A stretch of DNA of 64,000 bases from Mucilaginibacter geliditolerans. GTDB taxonomy: Bacteria; Bacteroidota; Bacteroidia; Sphingobacteriales; Sphingobacteriaceae. Both the position numbers and the translations under genes were made by a program. Location: assembly GCF_014200495.1 (NCBI RefSeq), contig NZ_JACHBY010000001.1:992001-1056000 (forward strand). Reading direction: 5' to 3'. The notes under the pieces are model-generated. The model was not told the DNA's origin. It made no database searches and saw only the letters and a list, made by a program, of their open reading frames with translations. This document shows positions 60,065 through 64,000 of the stretch, piece after piece. Every line of letters starts with the position of its first letter. The stretch's first letter is position 1.

Positions 60065-60552
60065 TCATTTTAGGATTTGAAATTTAGATTGTATTATTAG
60101 GTTAATGAGTTTATTTACAAATGTTATTTATCAGCCAAAAAACTATATGCACCAACAGATTTCAGAGAAAATTCTCTTTAAAAATTCGGTCCAACACGCT
60201 TATAATTGATTAATAAAATTACAGCATTGCAGATGCTATTTGTAATACTATTTTTACATTCTTTACTATAAAAACTATCCTATTTTTCTTATTTCGCAGC
60301 AATAGTTTTGTTTTTTTTCCTCCAGCTGCACATGTGTTATTATGCCTATTTAACGTATAAAAACATTTATATTTGATTCACAGATCTCTTAGTACCAGGA
60401 CAATTACATCAGGTAAAATATAGCTTATATAAAATGATACTATTTTAACATTTTATTGTATTAATTCATTCGGTTTATCAGAAGCTTTATTCATCCTGAT
60501 GATGATAAATTGTTTATTTTCTTTGTAACCGCTCTTTTTAAAAAAACATGTT
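60065..60552. promoter_or_regulatory. Long susC leader region
   Basis: 488 bp without genes. A dyad AGAGAAAATTCTCT lies at 60164-60177, about 100 bp before the susC start on the minus strand, and could be an operator. No full promoter consensus was found. Confidence 0.35.
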
Positions 60553-61542
60553 TCAATACCATTTCTGATCACCCAGCGATATGGTTTCCGGCCTTGAGTA
60601 TATCGCGTTCACCTGCCCACGGGTGTTATATTTCCAGATAAAATCTGTCCATACCATAAACCACGCCCACCGTGGCTGCGCGGCCAATATTTCCGGCTTT
60701 GGCAACTCTCCTACTTCAGTTAGCGCCATCACTTTTCCATTGGCCAGTGTTAGTAATTCGTTATAATCCTTTTGCTCATAATCCGAATGGTAAATATCTG
60801 TGCCCAGCACATCCACATATTTTGCACCGGGATAAAAGCCCTTATAAGAATAGGCTTCATCCAGTGGAATATCCCTTGGCCCGTTAGCGCCCCACACCCA
60901 CAGTAAATTATTTAGATGATGATAATTAACAAACCTGTCATACATCATTGTCCATAATTTTTGCACGCCATTCTTACCCGGCCTGTTACCCCACCAAAAC
61001 CATACACCGTTCATTTCGTGATATGGCCTCCAAAGCACAGGCACATGGGCATCCTGTAATTCTTTTAAATAGTATGCTATGGTATCAACCTGGGCAAGCC
61101 ATCTTTTATTCAGTTCGGTATTGGGTGTTATCAACTGCGCCCATTCTTCATCGGTCATTTTTGCCTGAACGCTTTCCCTGAAACCATATGGTGGGTTATC
61201 CATTGGCCTGCCCTGGTGCCACATTAGCGCGATGATATATCCTTTTTTATAGTTTGCAATTGCTTCGTTTACCACCTTTTGGCCGCCGCCGTCGGGGCCC
61301 GACCAAATAAAATCACTACCCCATAAAGCAGGATATTTACCTGTTATAGCTTTTGTGCTATCTAAAAATCTGTTACCGCCGCCATGCTCTCCGGACAGAA
61401 TAGATTTCCCGCTAATGCTGTATAAGTATTTTAAAAGATTTTTAGCTTCAGGTGTAGCATTCTTATTTACGGGCGCAAATGACTGAGCAAATAAATTCGC
61501 TGAAACAAACACTAAAAAAACAAGCACAACATTTCTCATCAT
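60553..61542 (-). CDS. GH26 beta-mannanase
   Basis: About 329 residues from the tandem ATGs at 61542/61539, which open a proper signal peptide (RNVVLVFLVFVSANLFAQ). The TIM barrel has LSGEHGGGN, WRPYHEMNGVWFWWG with acid/base Glu176, and VMALTEVGELP with nucleophile Glu276, as in GH26 endo-1,4-beta-mannanases. The frame is open further upstream with an ATG at 61653, which would add 37 polar residues before the signal peptide; I consider that start less likely. It lies between a GH3 gene and susC on the same strand and gives the best clue that this locus targets beta-mannan or glucomannan. Confidence 0.88.
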   Translation of the reverse strand: MMRNVVLVFLVFVSANLFAQSFAPVNKNATPEAKNLLKYLYSISGKSILSGEHGGGNRFLDSTKAITGKYPALWGSDFIWSGPDGGGQKVVNEAIANYKKGYIIALMWHQGRPMDNPPYGFRESVQAKMTDEEWAQLITPNTELNKRWLAQVDTIAYYLKELQDAHVPVLWRPYHEMNGVWFWWGNRPGKNGVQKLWTMMYDRFVNYHHLNNLLWVWGANGPRDIPLDEAYSYKGFYPGAKYVDVLGTDIYHSDYEQKDYNELLTLANGKVMALTEVGELPKPEILAAQPRWAWFMVWTDFIWKYNTRGQVNAIYSRPETISLGDQKWY

Positions 61543-61871
61543 GAAACGGGCTGTATGGTTAGCAGCAGTTTCCATATCGGTAACATCAGCAAATATTAAC
61601 CCTTTAGTTTTCGGGTCATATACCTTTTGCTTGTTGAAACTTAAATATTTCATTGTTATAATATTCGACAGCAAACACAATTTACACCAGCACTATAAAC
61701 AACACTAAAAAGTGGGTTTACCGCGTTACAGCTATAAAATTTGAGTTTGACATTTTGGTTTATGATTTATAATTGGCTTATAATAGTAAACTAAAGGTAG
61801 ATGCTTTCATCAACCTCCTTCATAACGAATGTTTCATAATATCGCAAAAATGTTAACCTGCACCTTTTTGC
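61543..61871. other. Intergenic region with protein-like leader frame
   Basis: The part from 61543 to 61653 is an open frame joined to GH26 and reads MKYLSFNKQKVYDPKTKG at its start; it looks protein-like but matches nothing I know. The rest, to the GH3 stop at 61872, is AT-rich with no gene or strong hairpin. Confidence 0.4.
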
Positions 61872-64000
61872 CTATTTGCTTACATTAAAAGCGGCTATTT
61901 GCCTTATGTCCTTTGAAGATGAAGCCGCCATTAGTTTATATTCGCCTGGCTCAACTACCCATTTACCTAACATATCATCAAAGTAGGCCAGATCGCTTAC
62001 ATTTATGTTCATTATAACCGGTATCGTTTTGCCCGGTGCTATCATGATCTTCCTGAATGCTTTTAATTCCTTATCAGCCCTTGATACTGCTGAGTTAACT
62101 TTACTAACATAGATCTGCACAATTTCCTTACCGGCAACGCTTCCTGAGTTTTTCACTTTTACAGATACGGCGATCTTATCAGCAGGCGTATAATCTTTTT
62201 TATCAGTTAACAGGCCTGTATAAGTGAAATTGGTGTATGACAATCCGTAACCAAAGCAATATAATGGGTCGATCTTTTTAGTATCGTACCAACGATATCC
62301 TACTAATATTCCCTCTTTATAAGTAGTGGTTGTATCTTTGCCCGGATAGGTATTTAAAGCAATTGCAGGTGAATCATTCATCGATACCGGGAAAGTAAAT
62401 GGCATTTTGCCTGATGGATTTACAGCGCCTTTTAGCACATCGGCCAAAGCGTTACCGGCTTCGGTGCCATTAAACCATGACCAAACTATAGTGCTATTTG
62501 TTTTCTTGATTTCGTTAAGATCATAAGGCGCACCTGCCATTATCACGATGATAGTTTTAGGATTAGCAGCAGTAACCGCGTTAACCAACGCCTGTTCGCC
62601 AAAAGGCAATTCCAGATTTTTCCGGTCATGATTTTCGCTCTCATATTCACGGTTCGATCCGATGCACACGATGGCAACATCTGTTGTTTTGGCCAAACCC
62701 ACAGCTTCATTTATTAATGCCATATCAGGCTTATCATACCCCGCATTTTGCTCAGCCGTATTACTTGCTAAATAGTTGGCTTTGTAACCTTGCGCAAATT
62801 TAATATCAGCAGTTTTTCCAAATCTTGATCTGATACCAGCCAATGCGTTTACCTCATACTTAACTTTTACACTTGCGCCAAAGCCACCTGTAGCAAAAGT
62901 ACGTGTAGCGTTATCGCCGATCACCGCGATGCTTTTAACTTTATCTGTATTTAAAGGCAGCAGATGATCATCGTTTTTTAACAGCACAATTGATTCTGAT
63001 GCGATATCATAAGCCGCTTTACCATGTTCAGGTGTAGCGATAGAACCTTTTAGATGATCCGCACTCATTGATGTATGATATATCACCCATAGGATCCGCC
63101 TTACTTTTTCATCTATGGTTTTTTCTGAAACCTGGCCTGCTTTAACAGCCGCAATTAAAGGTTTGGCAAAATACCATTGGTCATAAGGGCCGTTTGATCC
63201 CATTTCGACATCCAGGCCGACATTTGCTGCTGCTACGGTATGGTGTGTTCCGCCCCAGTCTGATATTACTATGCCCTTAAACCCCCATTCAGTTTTTAAT
63301 ACCTTATCCAGCAGGAAATCATTTTCAGAACACCAGTAACCATTTATTTTATTATAGGCCGACATAATAGTGTAAGCGTCACCCTGCTCTATGGCTGCCT
63401 TAAATGCAGGCAGGTAAATTTCGCGCAACGCCCTTTCGTCGATAATCTCATTAATAACACCGCGGTTAACTTCCTGATTATTGGCGGCAAAGTGTTTTAT
63501 GCAGGCTGCCACATGCTGACTTTGGATGCCTTTTACAGCCTGTATTGCCAGTTGTCCGTTCAAATACGGATCCTCCGAATAATACTCATAAGTACGACCG
63601 CAAAGTGGTATACGGCAAATATTAAATGCCGGTGCAAGCATTACGATTTTATTACGGGCATTAGCCTCCTCTCCCATTACAACACCATATTTATGCGCCA
63701 TTTCGGGGTTCCAGGTTGCGGCTATTGCTGAGCCATTGGGCAAAAATGTTGCAGAGTCGGTTGTCCAATTAGCGGAATTCCAGCCAAAACGTTCTTCCTC
63801 ACGGCGTACGCCTAATGGCCCATCATCATAACTAACCTCGGGGATACCCAAACGTGGCACGCCGGCTGAATAAAATGTAGCACTGCCGTGCAGCATAGCC
63901 ACCTTTTCTTCAAGCGTCATTTTTTTAATGATACCGCTTATCTTAACCTGCAGCGCTGCCTCTGTATTGTTTTGTGCCGAAGCGTTAACAAATAAAAAAA
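61872..64000 (-). CDS. GH3 beta-glycosidase, 5' end beyond the window
   Basis: At least 708 residues. The true start lies outside the window, because the frame stays open past ATG 63920 and reads FLFVNASAQ followed by NNTEAALQVKISG, the end of a signal peptide. Residues counted from 63920: KHFAANNQE near 142-150, nucleophile Asp221 in IVISDWGGTHH, the C-terminal sandwich with WFNGTEAGNALADVL, and a FN3-like terminal domain (about 560-682). GH3 enzymes release glucose, xylose or other beta-linked sugars from chain ends. With GH26 and GH9 nearby, a beta-glucosidase role on glucomannan fragments is plausible. Confidence 0.9.
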   Translation of the reverse strand, partial: FLFVNASAQNNTEAALQVKISGIIKKMTLEEKVAMLHGSATFYSAGVPRLGIPEVSYDDGPLGVRREEERFGWNSANWTTDSATFLPNGSAIAATWNPEMAHKYGVVMGEEANARNKIVMLAPAFNICRIPLCGRTYEYYSEDPYLNGQLAIQAVKGIQSQHVAACIKHFAANNQEVNRGVINEIIDERALREIYLPAFKAAIEQGDAYTIMSAYNKINGYWCSENDFLLDKVLKTEWGFKGIVISDWGGTHHTVAAANVGLDVEMGSNGPYDQWYFAKPLIAAVKAGQVSEKTIDEKVRRILWVIYHTSMSADHLKGSIATPEHGKAAYDIASESIVLLKNDDHLLPLNTDKVKSIAVIGDNATRTFATGGFGASVKVKYEVNALAGIRSRFGKTADIKFAQGYKANYLASNTAEQNAGYDKPDMALINEAVGLAKTTDVAIVCIGSNREYESENHDRKNLELPFGEQALVNAVTAANPKTIIVIMAGAPYDLNEIKKTNSTIVWSWFNGTEAGNALADVLKGAVNPSGKMPFTFPVSMNDSPAIALNTYPGKDTTTTYKEGILVGYRWYDTKKIDPLYCFGYGLSYTNFTYTGLLTDKKDYTPADKIAVSVKVKNSGSVAGKEIVQIYVSKVNSAVSRADKELKAFRKIMIAPGKTIPVIMNINVSDLAYFDDMLGKWVVEPGEYKLMAASSSKDIRQIAAFNVSK

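Noticed and set aside
1..64000. Search for tRNA, rRNA, CRISPR arrays and phage or transposase genes
   Set aside because: No cloverleaf, rRNA, regular spacer-repeat pattern or recombinase/transposase domain was recognised by eye; a covariance-model scan would be decisive.

Overview
The window looks like chromosomal DNA from a plant-polysaccharide-degrading member of the Bacteroidota, most likely Sphingobacteriaceae (Mucilaginibacter/Pedobacter-like). The reasons are a SusC/SusD pair, many secreted or lipoprotein glycoside hydrolases, promoters fitting TTG-N19-TAnnTTTG, few Shine-Dalgarno sites, a Nudix-type arabinose regulator, and families typical of the phylum (DUF4296, DUF1080, DUF3298, VCBS/ASPIC lipoproteins). 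No rRNA, tRNA, CRISPR array or transposase was seen.

Layout. 1-1343: gene debris (frameshifted GH43 fragment, truncated ice-binding-like gene joined to a foreign 3' end). 1344-4369: three-gene secreted set (Gfo/Idh/MocA oxidoreductase, TIM-barrel isomerase, DUF1080 3-keto-glycoside hydrolase type). 4445-23052: mostly housekeeping and conserved genes (HAD phosphatase, esterases, serine hydrolase, LysM protein, uridine kinase, CoA-transferase scoAB, MutS2, PLP protein, two DUF3298 genes coupled to aspartate kinase, YjbQ). 23147-27219: fabF, an SDR, a TetR and an HxlR regulator and an FMN reductase, with three copies of one operator. 28664-41316: L-arabinan/arabinose locus. One operon carries galM, two GH51 and a GH43; the other carries araB, araD, araA and an SSS symporter; the Nudix regulator lies between. 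41603-44957: AraC regulator, two AhpD-like proteins, a frameshifted isomerase. 45002-64000: polysaccharide locus with GH9, secreted AGE epimerase, VCBS/ASPIC lipoprotein, heptaheme cytochrome c, SusD, SusC, GH26 and a GH3 cut by the window edge; beta-mannan or glucomannan is the most likely target.

How it fits together. The arabinan enzymes release L-arabinose outside or in the periplasm, the symporter imports it, and AraA, AraB and AraD convert it to D-xylulose 5-phosphate. A degenerate Nudix box marks the regulator as AraR-like, and three matching pseudo-palindromes lie in the two ara control regions. The right-hand locus combines SusCD import with a mannanase, a GH3 and a GH9; its epimerase keeps the catalytic residues of cellobiose/mannobiose 2-epimerases but has a signal peptide and a C-terminal FN3-like domain.

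Most unusual: a 459-bp unit (11514-11972) in which a 23S-rRNA-intervening-sequence-type four-helix-bundle gene is bracketed by a 39-bp inverted repeat (37/39 matching) built from 8-bp repeats, fitted between the stop codons of two convergent genes. Other features worth attention are period-8 arrays before two further genes, a dispersed TGTCAT-type palindromic repeat family, a TetR operator shared by three promoters, and three single-base frameshifts that are either pseudogenes or assembly errors.
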